A stretch of DNA of 64,000 bases from Nannocystis pusilla (GTDB lineage Bacteria > Myxococcota_A > Polyangia > Nannocystales > Nannocystaceae), in the NCBI RefSeq assembly GCF_020073745.1, contig NZ_JAIRAU010000027.1, positions 204,001-268,000 of the forward strand, read 5' to 3'. Of this stretch, positions 16,210 to 25,404 are shown piece by piece. The notes beneath the pieces were generated by a model. That model did no database searches, was not told the DNA's origin, and was given only the letters and a program-made list of their open reading frames with translations. The position numbers and the translations under genes are program-made. How positions within the stretch are numbered: the stretch's first letter is position 1; each line of letters opens with the position of its first letter.

Positions 16210-17394
16210 ATGTCCTGGACCGACCCCCGCGCCGAGATCGCGGCGCTCAGCGAGCGCCTGCGAGAGATCCGCCACGACATCCACCGCCACCCGGAGCTCG
16301 GCTTCGAGGAGGTGCGCACGCAAGCGCTGGTGCGCGCGTGGCTCGAGGAGCGCGGGTATCAGCCGCGCAATTGCGCAGAGACGGGGCTGGTCGCCGACCT
16401 GCACCCGAATCACCCGGGGCCGACGATCGCGTTGCGGGCCGACCTCGACTGCCTGCCGATGCACGAGAGCACCGACCTGCCGCACCGCTCGGTGCACCAG
16501 GGCAAGGCGCACAAGTGCGGCCACGACGGTCACACGGCGATCCTGCTCGGGGTGGCCGACATCCTCGCGCGCCACCGCGAGTCCGTGCGCGGCAACATCC
16601 GCCTGCTCTTTCAGCCAGCCGAGGAAGGGGTGCGCGGCGGCGGGGCGAAGGTGATGATCGAGGAGGGCGCGCTCGCAGGGGTGCGCGAGATCTACGGACT
16701 GCACAATTGGCCGGCCTACCCGAAAGGCGAGCTGCGCGTGCAGCCGGGGCCGATGCTGGCGCAGGTGCACATGCTGGACATCACGATCCGCGGCAAGGGC
16801 GGTCACGGCAGCCAGCCGCAGCTGTGCCGCGATCCGATCGTGGCGGGTGCCCATTTGATCGGCGCGCTGCAGACGGTGGTGTCGCGGGGGCTCGGGTACG
16901 CCGGCGGCGGGGTGGTGTCGATCACGCAATTCTCGGCGGGCACGACGCACAACGTGATCCCCGACGTCGCGCGCATGAAGGGCACGATCCGCACGTTCGC
17001 GCCGAGCACGACCGAGCGGGTGCTCGAGCGCGTGCGCGAGGTGGTCAGCGGGGTGGCGGCGACCTTCGCGGTCGACATCGACCTGCAGATCGAGATCGGC
17101 TACCCGGTGCTGATGAACGACGCGCGCTGCGTGGAGGCGGTGGTCCGCGTCGGCGCCGCCGTGCTCGGGGCGGAACGGGTGTCGAACGCGGAGCTGCCGC
17201 TCGCGGGCGGGGAAGACTTCGCCTACTTCGCGCAGGCCGTGCCGGCGGCGTACTTCTTCCTCGGGGCCCGCCGCGGCGACGAAGACACGCCGGTGTGCCA
17301 CCACCCGGACTTCGATTTCGACGACGACCTGATCCCGACGGGCGTGGCGATGTTCCTCGGCATCGTCCGCGATCGCCTCGGCGCACCGGCATGA
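16210..17394 (+). CDS. M20D-family amidohydrolase
   Basis: 394 residues, the usual length. The metal site is recognisable: CGHDGHTAIL (Cys and His ligands), FQPAEEGVRGGG (catalytic and ligand Glu), GLHNWPAYPKGEL, and HHPDFDFDDDLIPTG near the C-terminus. The lid domain starts near GKGGHGSQPQLCRDPI. This family hydrolyses N-acyl amino acids, hippurate or indole-acetyl conjugates; the exact substrate is not determinable. Its stop overlaps the ATG of the following SDR by 4 bp, so they are translationally coupled. Confidence 0.9.
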   Translation: MSWTDPRAEIAALSERLREIRHDIHRHPELGFEEVRTQALVRAWLEERGYQPRNCAETGLVADLHPNHPGPTIALRADLDCLPMHESTDLPHRSVHQGKAHKCGHDGHTAILLGVADILARHRESVRGNIRLLFQPAEEGVRGGGAKVMIEEGALAGVREIYGLHNWPAYPKGELRVQPGPMLAQVHMLDITIRGKGGHGSQPQLCRDPIVAGAHLIGALQTVVSRGLGYAGGGVVSITQFSAGTTHNVIPDVARMKGTIRTFAPSTTERVLERVREVVSGVAATFAVDIDLQIEIGYPVLMNDARCVEAVVRVGAAVLGAERVSNAELPLAGGEDFAYFAQAVPAAYFFLGARRGDEDTPVCHHPDFDFDDDLIPTGVAMFLGIVRDRLGAPA

Positions 17395-18206
17395 CGGGGC
17401 GATCGATCGCCGTCGTGACGGGGGCGTCGTCGGGGCTCGGCGAGGTGTTCGCGCGGGCGATCGCCGCGCACCCGGCGTTCGCCGACCTGGCGCAGATCTG
17501 GCTGATCGCCCGCCGCGAGCGGCGCCTGGACGCGATCGCGCGCGAGCTGCCGCGCGAGCTCGGGGTGCCGATCGCGGCCGACCTGGCCACGCCGGCCGGG
17601 GTCGAGGCCGTGCTCGCGCGAGTGCGAGAACAACGGCCCGTCGTGCGCATGTTCGTGGCCAGCGCCGGGGTGGGTCACCTCGGTCCGTTCGCCGACCAGG
17701 ACGCCGAGTCGCTGGCGCGCATGCTCGACCTGAACATTCGCGCACTTTCCTTGCTGACACACGGGCTCTTGCCATCGATGTCGCGCGGGTCCCGGATCGT
17801 GCTGGTGGCGTCGGCGGCAGGGTACGTGCCTTCGCCCTATTTCGCGGCCTATGCCGCCAGCAAGAGCTTCGTGATCTCCCTGGCCCACGCGCTGCGCGAG
17901 GAGCTGCGGTCGCGCGGGATCGAGGTGTGCGCGGTGTGTCCCGGACCGGTGGCGACCGAGTTCTTCGCGGTGGCCGGCATGCGCGGGCCGATCTCCGCCG
18001 CCGCGACGCCGGAGCAGGTGGTGGCCCTAGCGTTGCGCGACGCGCTGGCAGGACGGGCCGTATCGCACGACGGCGCGGCCTCGGCTCTGGTGGCGCTGGT
18101 CGCCCGCGCGTTGCCGCGGCGGACGCTCGCCTGGCTCGCAGGCCGCCGCAACGTGCGACGTTCTGCTCCAAGGTCTGGCACCAGCGGCGAACCGGATGGC
18201 GCATAA
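17391..18206 (+). CDS. Short-chain dehydrogenase, DltE/YqjQ-like
   Basis: 271 residues. The NAD(P) loop is GASSGLGEVFA (about 11-21), with arginines (ARRERRLDA) after strand 2 suggesting NADP preference. The active site is ASAAGYVPSPYFAAYAASKS with YAASK. A long C-terminal tail follows (RNVRRSAPRSGTSGEPDGA). It is coupled to the M20 amidohydrolase by an ATGA overlap, which suggests a two-step pathway on one substrate. A substrate cannot be named. Confidence 0.87.
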   Translation: MTGRSIAVVTGASSGLGEVFARAIAAHPAFADLAQIWLIARRERRLDAIARELPRELGVPIAADLATPAGVEAVLARVREQRPVVRMFVASAGVGHLGPFADQDAESLARMLDLNIRALSLLTHGLLPSMSRGSRIVLVASAAGYVPSPYFAAYAASKSFVISLAHALREELRSRGIEVCAVCPGPVATEFFAVAGMRGPISAAATPEQVVALALRDALAGRAVSHDGAASALVALVARALPRRTLAWLAGRRNVRRSAPRSGTSGEPDGA

Positions 18207-18297
18207 ATCCGGGGTCGGGCGAGAAAGCGAGCGGGCGATATCCCCAGGATTGCCAAGCGCGAGGGCCCGTGCAAAAACCATAACCCCTGGCTTTCCC

Positions 18298-19647
18298 ATG
18301 TCTTCGCTTCCCCAACTCGACGCGATCGCGACCCTGCTGAACCAGGGGGCCGCGGATTCGGCGGTCCGTTTGTTGCGTAGCTGTTGGGAGCCCGACCTCC
18401 CGCCCGATGACCTCGTGCGGATGTACTGCATGTGGGTCCGCGGGTTGTGTGAGACGGGAGAACTCGATCACGCGCTGACGCTGGCGCGCAGAGCCGCCAA
18501 CGAGTTCCCCCGCGAGGTCGACGTCCTGATCGCGCTGGGCAACGTGCAGGACCTGGTCGGCGACCTCGAGCGCGCGCGCGAGGCGTTCGAGGCGGCGATC
18601 GATCAGGACCCGGGCGGCGGGCTGCAGCACTACAACCTCGGCGCGGTGCTCGAGCGGCTCGGACGCGAGATGGACGCCGAGGTCTGTTACCGCCGCGCCA
18701 ACGAGTGCGACCCGCACGGCGGCATGTTCGAGGCGATCGCGGCGCTGGGGGCGTTGCTGCGGCGCCAGGGCCGGCTCGAAGAGGCCGAGCAGATCTACGA
18801 GCTCTACCTCAGCGACGACTCGATCAACGTCGAGATCCTGGTCGAGCACGGCATCTGTCTCTCGGACCTCGACCGCCTCGACGAGGCGATCGATCGCTTC
18901 GACTTCGCGCTGAGCCTCGACCCCGAGAACGCGGGGGCGCAGTACAACAAGGCGATCACGCTGTATCGCATCGGTCGCTACGAGCAGGCCCTCGCGGCGC
19001 TCGAGCGGGCGCGCCAGCTCGACAAGGGCAACGCGCTGACGCTGGCGGTGCTCGGCGGCTGGCGCTTGTCGGCGGCCGACTGCGACCTCGACGAGGCGCT
19101 CGGGCTCCTGTACGGCGCGCTCGAACTGCTCGAGCGGCGCTACGCGCAGGACCCGGGTCAGCTCGGCTACTGCAGCCTGGTCGCCGAGGAGATCTTCGAG
19201 GCGTTGTGGCAGAACGGCCGCCAGGGCGAGGCGCGCGAGGTGGCCCGGCTGGCCGGTCAGCGCGAGTGGATCACGCCGCACATCCTCGACTGTCTCAACG
19301 AGGCCGACCACGGGCGCTCGCCGCAGGTCAGCATGTACACGGTGGTGGCCCGCGCCGAGGCCGGCGAGCGGCCCGAGCACTGGCCCGAGAACACCGACGG
19401 CTACACGACGGGGCTGACGGTGCTGGCCACCGACGAGAACGAGGCGCGCGAGTTCTGCCTGCAGTACTTGCGGTCGATCGAGCCGTCGCCCGACATCCGC
19501 TTCACGCTCGACGTCGTGCCGCCGCAGTCGCCGAGCGACCCGAGCCCGACGCTCGAGATGATGGCGGAGCTGCGTGGGGCGATGCAGCCGCGGCCGCGCG
19601 GGGTCGCCCGAGTACACGGTCAGCGGTCTTACATCTTCCGCACCTGA
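18298..19647 (+). CDS. TPR-repeat protein
   Basis: 449 residues, no signal peptide. Several tetratricopeptide repeats lie between about 40 and 300 (for example DLERAREAFEAAIDQDPGGG, RLDEAIDRFDFALSLDPENA, RYEQALAALERARQLDKGNA). A separate C-terminal domain (about 350-449) contains RPEHWPENTDGYTTGLTVL and LQYLRSIEPSPDIRFTLDVV, which I do not recognise. TPR proteins are scaffolds, so the partners are unknown. ATG 18298 was chosen because the protein then begins with a plausible helix; the earlier in-frame codons look non-coding. Confidence 0.8.
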   Translation: MSSLPQLDAIATLLNQGAADSAVRLLRSCWEPDLPPDDLVRMYCMWVRGLCETGELDHALTLARRAANEFPREVDVLIALGNVQDLVGDLERAREAFEAAIDQDPGGGLQHYNLGAVLERLGREMDAEVCYRRANECDPHGGMFEAIAALGALLRRQGRLEEAEQIYELYLSDDSINVEILVEHGICLSDLDRLDEAIDRFDFALSLDPENAGAQYNKAITLYRIGRYEQALAALERARQLDKGNALTLAVLGGWRLSAADCDLDEALGLLYGALELLERRYAQDPGQLGYCSLVAEEIFEALWQNGRQGEAREVARLAGQREWITPHILDCLNEADHGRSPQVSMYTVVARAEAGERPEHWPENTDGYTTGLTVLATDENEAREFCLQYLRSIEPSPDIRFTLDVVPPQSPSDPSPTLEMMAELRGAMQPRPRGVARVHGQRSYIFRT

Positions 19648-19827
19648 GCACCGCTCGCGCGTCGCCGAGGCGACGGTCGCGGTGGTGCAATGGAACGCGT
19701 TTCAAGGGTCTGCACACGTCCTCGCGCCGTGGCCTTCAGGCCTCGATCCGCGGCTCCTGGCGTCGTGCTCGAGCTTGTGCGACGCTGTCGAGGTCGACTG
19801 CTTAACTTGCGAGATCGGAGATTGGCG

Positions 19828-21636
19828 ATGCGAACCTGGACGATGATGGGACGAGCCCTGTGTGCAGCTCTCGGCGCGGCGTCTGTCGCGGCGATTCCGC
19901 GGACGGCCGAGGCGTGCGGCGGCACGGCGTGCGACGGCGGGATCCCCAACTCGATGCCCGTCAACCAGGACGGCGAGAACGTGCTCTTCGTCCTCAATCA
20001 GAACGAGGTCGAGGTCCACATCCAGATCAGCATCGACCCCGACACCAACGCGCAGAAGTTCGCGTGGCTGATCCCGATCCAGGAGGTCCCCGAGTTCGAG
20101 GTCGGCTCGCAGCCGCTGTTCGACGCGCTGCTGCAGTCGTCGGTGCCGGTGTACCAGCTCAACCAGAGCTTCGAGCAGTGCGGCGAGAACGGCATCTCGG
20201 GCGGGCTCACCACCAACGCGACGGGGACCGGTCAGGACGACAGCGCGGGCGGCACCGGCACCGACGGCGGCGAACCGGCACCCGAGGATCCGGTGCTGCT
20301 CAAGACGGTCGCGGGCGCGTTCGAGATCGTGGTGCTCGAGGGCGCCAACATCGATCCGATCAAGACGTGGCTGCTCGACAACGACTTTCAGTGGATCGAG
20401 GGCTCGGACGAGGTGCTGCAGCAGTACCTGGACGAGGGCCAGAAGATCGTCGCGCTCAAGCTGGCGTCGGGGGCCGACGAGGGCGACGTGCACCCGATCG
20501 TGCTGCGCTACCCGTCGAACGAGAACTGCTTCCCGCTCCGCCTCACGCGCTTCGCGTCGGTCGAGAACATGGACATCCGCGTGTTCCTGCTCGGCAACGC
20601 CCGCGCGGCGCCGAGCAACTACCGCCACGTGCTGGTCAACCCGCTCAAGATCGATTGGCTGAACCTGGCGGCCAACTACAAGGAGGTCATCACCAAGGCG
20701 GTCGACGAGCTGCAGGCCGACGGCCTCGCGTTCGTGACCGAGTACGCCGGCCCGTCGGCGGTGCTGCAGCAGTTCTCGTTCAACGTGTTCAACCCGTCGT
20801 GGAACGAGGCGGTGTTCGTCGGGCTCGAGCCGCAGTCGGTGATCGACACGCTCAACAACCAGGGCCTGACGAGCTGCTGGGAGCCGGGGTTCTGCTTCTA
20901 CAACCACCCCCTGATCGAGGGCATCCTGGCCGACTTCCTGCCGCCGCCCGACGGCGTCGCGCCGGAGGAGTTCTACGGCAACCTGGCCGCGTACGCCGAC
21001 CAGATCGATCTGATGCTGTGGGGCGACGGCAGCGGCTTCGCCACGGCGCTGAACGACCGCATCATCGCGCCCGGCGTGCACGCGCAGGAGCTGATCGACA
21101 GCTACGAGTACCTGACGCGCATGTACACCGTCATCTCGCCCAACGAGATGATCGCGGACCCGATCTTCCACATCAACCCGGACCTGGGAGACGTCGACAG
21201 CTTCCGCCCGGCCACCGAGTACAACCTGTGCGACGGCAACAGCGTGGTCACGCTGCCCGACGCCCGCGAGATCTTCGTGCCCAACGGCGCGCCGTGGCCC
21301 GACTTCATCGGCGAGATGTGGTGGGCCGAGGAGATCCAGCAGGTGGCCCTCAAGGGCAAGCCGATGCACCTGGTCAACAACACGGCCGCGATCAACAAGA
21401 AGATCGAGGAGTGGAACCTGGCGCACGGCTGGCCGCGCTTCCCCGACGACGCGCCGACGACCAGCGCGAGCGACAGCGACACCGACACCGACAGCGAGGG
21501 CGTCGACTCGGCCACGAGCGGGGGGCAGGAGGACGCCAGCGGCTGCGGCTGCCGCAGCGACGATCAGCCCGGCGCGGCCGGCCTGCTGGCCCTGGCCGGC
21601 CTCGGGCTGCTGGCCGGCCGCCGGCGCCGGCGCTGA
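19828..21636 (+). CDS. DUF2330 protein with MYXO-CTERM sorting tail
   Basis: 602 residues from ATG 19828. The signal peptide (1-29, ending PRTAEA) is followed by ACGGTACDGG and VNQDGENVLFVLNQNEVEVH, the start of the DUF2330 domain. An acidic Asp/Ser/Thr linker (about 545-575) precedes the C-terminal tail: SGCGCRSDD, a hydrophobic stretch AAGLLALAGLGLLA, and a run of Arg. That Cys-hydrophobic-Arg tail is the MYXO-CTERM signal, thought to be trimmed and anchored at the myxobacterial cell surface. Its role is unknown. It ends 17 bp before a five-box 14-bp-period array. Confidence 0.88.
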   Translation: MRTWTMMGRALCAALGAASVAAIPRTAEACGGTACDGGIPNSMPVNQDGENVLFVLNQNEVEVHIQISIDPDTNAQKFAWLIPIQEVPEFEVGSQPLFDALLQSSVPVYQLNQSFEQCGENGISGGLTTNATGTGQDDSAGGTGTDGGEPAPEDPVLLKTVAGAFEIVVLEGANIDPIKTWLLDNDFQWIEGSDEVLQQYLDEGQKIVALKLASGADEGDVHPIVLRYPSNENCFPLRLTRFASVENMDIRVFLLGNARAAPSNYRHVLVNPLKIDWLNLAANYKEVITKAVDELQADGLAFVTEYAGPSAVLQQFSFNVFNPSWNEAVFVGLEPQSVIDTLNNQGLTSCWEPGFCFYNHPLIEGILADFLPPPDGVAPEEFYGNLAAYADQIDLMLWGDGSGFATALNDRIIAPGVHAQELIDSYEYLTRMYTVISPNEMIADPIFHINPDLGDVDSFRPATEYNLCDGNSVVTLPDAREIFVPNGAPWPDFIGEMWWAEEIQQVALKGKPMHLVNNTAAINKKIEEWNLAHGWPRFPDDAPTTSASDSDTDTDSEGVDSATSGGQEDASGCGCRSDDQPGAAGLLALAGLGLLAGRRRRR

Positions 21637-21652
21637 CGGTCGTCCCCAGGGA

Positions 21653-21712
21653 CATGTCCTCGCGGGCATGTTCCCCGGGACATGGCCCTGGCGGCATGTC
21701 CTCGCAGCCAGC
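21653..21712. repeat. 14-bp-period array, five boxes, in a convergent gap
   Basis: 21653 CATG, 21667 CATG, 21681 CATG, 21695 CATG, 21709 CAGC, with spacers tcctcgcggg, ttccccggga, gccctggcgg and tcctcgcagc. It fills nearly all of the 79-bp gap between two convergent stop codons (21636 and 21716). Confidence 0.92.
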
Positions 21713-21715
21713 TGC

Positions 21716-22543
21716 TCAGCCGACCGGCGCGTTGGCGATCCGGTGGACCAGCCAGAAGAGGTTGGGGCCGTGGCGCTCGGGCAGCTCGCGACGGACGGCC
21801 CGCAGGCCGTCGCACAGGGTCTCGAGGCCGCGGTCGAGCACGCCGGCGCGGCGGGCTTCGAGGCGCTGGCCGACGCCGATCGGCTGCCAGCTGGTGCCCC
21901 ACGGGATGGTCCAGGTCAGCACGCGGTCGCCCGCCCGCAGCACCTGCGGCATGTTGGCGTCGGTCAGCGTGACCGGCTCGTCACGCAGGACGTCCTTGCC
22001 GCGCACGCGCTGCTTGCCGACGTGCACGTCTTCGACGGCGACCAGCAGCAGCCGGGCCTGCAGGCAGGCGTCGAGGGCGGCGCGCTGGCGGCCCTCGAGC
22101 GGCAGGCCGGCGCTGGCGAACATGTCGACCAGGCGGATGCCCTTGGGGTCGCGGTAGCCGTAGAGGCAGAAGGTCTGGGCCGCGGCGCGCAGGTCGGCGT
22201 TGTTCTTCTCGGCCGGCGTGCTGCCGCCGAAGAAGCCGTTCATCACCTGGGCGACGAACGGACCGAAGCGACGGGTGGCGAAGCTCGCCAGCATGTTCTC
22301 GACCTGCTGGAAGTCGGCGCGCTCGTAGCGGCCGAACTTCGGGGTGATCGGCCGCTCGGACGTCAGCGGGGCCGCGGGCGCAGGGGTGCGCGCGCGGGCG
22401 GCCGCCTGGGCCTGGGCGATCTCCTGCTCGCTGGTCAAGAACGGGCCGGTGCCGCGCCGCTTGCGGCGCGAGTCGGTGCGCGAAGCGGGCGCGGCGGGCG
22501 GATCCGCGGGCGGCGGGGCGGGTTGTTCGGGCGTGTCGGTCAT
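21716..22543 (-). CDS. Conserved-looking protein of unknown function
   Basis: 275 residues, no signal peptide. A Pro/Ala-rich and basic start (1-60) precedes a well-folded-looking middle with FGRYERADFQQVENMLASFA, FGPFVAQVMNGFFGG and YGYRDPKGIRLVDMFASAG. A C-terminal part with beta-strand character follows (VLRAGDRVLTWTIPWGTSWQ). I do not recognise a family. It is the last gene of a four-gene minus-strand operon whose other three members are lipoprotein-like. It starts 4 bp after the preceding gene's stop, so co-translation is likely. Confidence 0.7.
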   Translation of the reverse strand: MTDTPEQPAPPPADPPAAPASRTDSRRKRRGTGPFLTSEQEIAQAQAAARARTPAPAAPLTSERPITPKFGRYERADFQQVENMLASFATRRFGPFVAQVMNGFFGGSTPAEKNNADLRAAAQTFCLYGYRDPKGIRLVDMFASAGLPLEGRQRAALDACLQARLLLVAVEDVHVGKQRVRGKDVLRDEPVTLTDANMPQVLRAGDRVLTWTIPWGTSWQPIGVGQRLEARRAGVLDRGLETLCDGLRAVRRELPERHGPNLFWLVHRIANAPVG

Positions 22544-22547
22544 CGGT

Positions 22548-23906
22548 CTAGGGGGCGCAGGCGCCCTGGTCGGAGAGCCGCGGCAGTTTGAGGGCGAGGC
22601 TGGCGTTGGGCGCCGCCGGAGCGGGATCGTCGGGGTTGCCGAAGCAGGGCGTGTCCGAGCCGGCGGCGAACGCCTCGACGCGCAGGTACAGCTCCTCGTG
22701 GCCCATCGGCGCGTCGTCCCACACGAGCGGCTGGACGTCGCGGAGCTGGCCGAGAGCCTCGCAGGCGATCGTGGTGACGCCATCGAGCGGGATCGGCGGG
22801 TTGGCGCCGTCGCGCAGCGTCGCCGTGGGCACGACCTGCAGATCGGCGTCGAGGACGGTGATCCGCGCGCGGTCGAGCACGAGGTTGCCCTGGCCCGGCG
22901 TACATGTCGTGAGGGCCAGCTCACCCGGAGCCGCGATGTAGGCCAGCGTGAACGAGAAGCCGGCCTCGATCGGGGCGAGGAAGCTGGCGATCGTGAAGTC
23001 GGCGACGATGTCGAGGCTGCGGAAGCCCTCCGGCACCAGGTTGAAGCTGGCGACCGCGGGGTCGAGCGTGGGCACGGCGACCGGCTCGCCGTCGTAGCCG
23101 ATGCCGGTGACGGTGAGCTGGTAGTCGCCGGGGTCGAGCGACTCGGTGAAGGTCTGCGCGGTGGTGGTGCAGGAGAAGCGGCGCTTTAGCGCCGTCGGGC
23201 CGGCGATGGCGAGCTCGATCTCGGCGATCCCCAGGCCCGCACAGTAGGCGCGCGGGTTGCCGCTCATCAGCTGCGGGCGCACGACGAGCTGCGCGCCGGC
23301 CGAGTCGCCGACCTCGACGCCGCGGCGGTCGCCGTCACACGACGGATCGGCGAGGTCGGTGAAGCCGTCGCGGTCGTTGTCGACGCCGTCGCTGCACTCC
23401 GGCGCGCCGACGATGACGAAGCCGGGGACCGGCTTGCCCTCGCCGGTCTCGCGCACGACGACCTCCTGCGCGTCGGCGGCGATCACCTCGCTGCACTTCG
23501 GCACGAAGGCCTCGCCGCCGGTGTCGGTGTCGGCCTCGACGACGGGCTCGTCGGCGCAGAACGGGACATCGCGGCGGCCGAGCGCGGTGAGCGTGACGCT
23601 GTAGTTGCCGGGCCCGACCTGCGGCCCGGGCATGAGGGCGTCGGGGTCGGCGAAGGCGCGCGGGAAGCAAGGGAACTCGCGCTCGTCGACGATCGTGTCG
23701 GCGCCGTCGCGGGTGGTGAGGCGGACGCGACCGATGCCGAGCTCGGTGCACTGATCGACCGAGACGAGCGGCTCGGCGTCCTTGCTGGCGACCTCTTCGT
23801 CGGTGTACGGGTGCAGACGCCAGCGGACCTGAAAGCTCGGATCCTCCGCACAGCCGGCCGCGGCGACGGACGCGAGCGCGAGAGGGGCGAGACGAGCGCG
23901 GAGCAT
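22548..23906 (-). CDS. Lipoprotein of unknown function
   Basis: 452 residues from the ATG at 23906; the in-frame ATG at 23942 would put 12 polar residues in front of the signal peptide. The signal ends in lipobox VAAAGC. The rest is beta-rich with repeated patterns: DQCTELGIGRVRLTT, GNYSVTLTALGRRD, CAGLGIAEIELAI and DPGDYQLTVTGIGYDG. These read like three or more tandem Ig/carboxypeptidase-regulatory-like modules with paired Cys. CSDGVDNDRDGFTDLADP resembles a thrombospondin-type-3 calcium loop. It is probably a surface lipoprotein. It begins 10 bp after the upstream gene's stop. Confidence 0.75.
   Translation of the reverse strand: MLRARLAPLALASVAAAGCAEDPSFQVRWRLHPYTDEEVASKDAEPLVSVDQCTELGIGRVRLTTRDGADTIVDEREFPCFPRAFADPDALMPGPQVGPGNYSVTLTALGRRDVPFCADEPVVEADTDTGGEAFVPKCSEVIAADAQEVVVRETGEGKPVPGFVIVGAPECSDGVDNDRDGFTDLADPSCDGDRRGVEVGDSAGAQLVVRPQLMSGNPRAYCAGLGIAEIELAIAGPTALKRRFSCTTTAQTFTESLDPGDYQLTVTGIGYDGEPVAVPTLDPAVASFNLVPEGFRSLDIVADFTIASFLAPIEAGFSFTLAYIAAPGELALTTCTPGQGNLVLDRARITVLDADLQVVPTATLRDGANPPIPLDGVTTIACEALGQLRDVQPLVWDDAPMGHEELYLRVEAFAAGSDTPCFGNPDDPAPAAPNASLALKLPRLSDQGACAP
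22889..22920. repeat. 14-bp-period array, three boxes, inside lipoprotein gene
   Basis: 22889 CCTG, 22903 CATG, 22917 CAGC, with spacers gcccggcgta and tcgtgagggc. It codes for part of LALTTCTPGQGN. Confidence 0.55.
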
Positions 23907-23916
23907 CAGGGCCGGT

Positions 23917-24675
23917 CTATCCGTCACAGGCGGGGTTTTCAAGGTCCAGCGTGAGCTTGACGGGTGAGTCTTCGACAGTCACGGGGCGCGAGCAGGTTCG
24001 GCCGTCGATCACGAGATCGAGGCGATAGCGGCCCGGATCGACGTCGGCGACGCGGTGAGCGCCTTCGAGGCCGGCGCAGGCCTGGGTCTGGCCGCCGAGG
24101 CGCAGGCCGCGGTCGCTGGCGAGGGCGTCGCGGTACACCGCCGGCGGCTCGTCGCCGTCGCCGAGGAACAGGTCGGCGGCGGGGTCGGCGTAGCGGAGCG
24201 CCGCCACGAGTTCGCCGCAGGCGCCGGTCAATTCGAGGTCGAGCGGCTGGGTCGGGCGCGCGAGCTCCAGATCGACGGCGGTGACGACGTGCTTCTCGAG
24301 CTCGGCGATGGCGACGGCGAAGGCGCGGGGCTCGTCGCCGGCGGCCCGGCCGCTGGCCGTCAGGGCGTAATTGCCGGCCCGGAGGTCGAGGAAGATCTCC
24401 GGGGCCTCGATCGCGCGGTCGACCGGGGACATGTTGCCGGCCTCACACCCGTAGGCGAACACCCGGTCGCGCGCGGCGTCGGCGGTGTCGACCACCCGCA
24501 CGGCCACGCGCGACAGGCCGGCGCCCTCGCACGTGCGCGCGCGCCGGAGCTCGGGGCCGTCGACCTGGTTGGCCTCGCGGGCGGTCCAGGTCAGCTCGAC
24601 GCCGGTGGCGCCACCGACGGGCAGGACGCAGGCCGGCCCCAAGAGCCAGGTCCCTACGAACAGGCGTCGCAGCAT
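23917..24675 (-). CDS. Lipoprotein of unknown function
   Basis: 252 residues. The signal with lipobox LLGPAC (Cys16) leads to a beta-rich body with the same module style as the neighbouring lipoproteins: CEGAGLSRVAVRVVDTADAA, LRAGNYALTASGRAAGD and DVDPGRYRLDLVIDGRTC. This shared style suggests the operon arose by duplication. Its ATG overlaps the end of the upstream gene by 22 bp. It may be a surface protein; no enzymatic motif is seen. Confidence 0.72.
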   Translation of the reverse strand: MLRRLFVGTWLLGPACVLPVGGATGVELTWTAREANQVDGPELRRARTCEGAGLSRVAVRVVDTADAARDRVFAYGCEAGNMSPVDRAIEAPEIFLDLRAGNYALTASGRAAGDEPRAFAVAIAELEKHVVTAVDLELARPTQPLDLELTGACGELVAALRYADPAADLFLGDGDEPPAVYRDALASDRGLRLGGQTQACAGLEGAHRVADVDPGRYRLDLVIDGRTCSRPVTVEDSPVKLTLDLENPACDG

Positions 24676-25322
24676 CCCACGAGATCCATGACGGTGCGCC
24701 CCTGCTCGGGCGCGGGCTGCACGCAGGCGTCGAGGCCGGTCAGCACGAACTGATAGACCTGCAGGTCGGTGAGCAGGCCCGGCTCGACCTTGCGGGTGCG
24801 CGGGCCGGGGGCCAGGGCGCAGGCCGGGCCGAGCTCGCAGACGCACTGGTCGTCGTCGAACCGGGCGACGACGCCGACCTCGAAGTCGTAGGGCTCCTCC
24901 TCGCGGGCGGCGACGATCGAGAACCCGCGGGCGGCCGCGCAACCGTACTGCAAGGTGTCGATCCGGCAGCTCTCGTCTTCGCTGCAGGCCTGCGGGCAAT
25001 CCGGCTCGCAGAGGCGCAGCTGCGCGTGCAGCGAGTAGGGCCGGCGGGGCCCGTCGGGGGTGGTGCGGCCGATGAAGCCGCAGAGATCGTCGAATCGGTC
25101 GGCGTCGGCGTTGCACTCGTCGATCTTCTTCAGCTCACCGGCGGGGAAGACGGAGCGGCCCGCGGCGTCGACGACGATCCAATTGAGCTCGACCTCTCCC
25201 TGGTCGCGGACGCAGGCGAGGGCGGCGGCCAGCGCGAAGGTCGCTCCTGCCGCCGACCTCGGGCGCCGCCGCAGGCGCGAGGCGGGCGCGGGCGCGAGCG
25301 CGGGGGCGGTGGGGCGAGGCAC
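24654..25322 (-). CDS. Cys-rich lipoprotein of unknown function
   Basis: 222 residues if the GTG at 25322 is used. The N-terminus is then basic (SRLRRRPRS) with a hydrophobic stretch ending in lipobox LAAALAC. The body is Cys-rich (LRLCEPDCPQACSEDESCRI, DDDQCVCELGPACAL, VGCCDACS), suggesting several disulphides outside the cytoplasm. The start is uncertain: upstream in-frame codons exist to 25520 but overlap the divergent tolQ gene. It heads the operon 24654, 23917, 22548, 21716. Confidence 0.65.
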   Translation of the reverse strand: MPRPTAPALAPAPASRLRRRPRSAAGATFALAAALACVRDQGEVELNWIVVDAAGRSVFPAGELKKIDECNADADRFDDLCGFIGRTTPDGPRRPYSLHAQLRLCEPDCPQACSEDESCRIDTLQYGCAAARGFSIVAAREEEPYDFEVGVVARFDDDQCVCELGPACALAPGPRTRKVEPGLLTDLQVYQFVLTGLDACVQPAPEQGRTVMDLVGCCDACS

Positions 25323-25404
25323 GGCCGGGAGGATAGCAAAACCGGCGCCTTCGGGGGTGGCTCGCGGTTTGACGGGGCCGGGCGGGGGCGTGTAGCCTGC
25401 CGGC

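Noticed and set aside
19690..19827. Earlier start for the DUF2330 gene
   Set aside because: It would put about 46 polar, Arg-rich residues before the signal peptide; the ATG at 19828 gives a normal signal.
24425..24446. CATG at 24429 with a box 14 bp later (CACA)
   Set aside because: Spacer ttgccggcct does not fit the family and the second box is a poor match; treated as chance.
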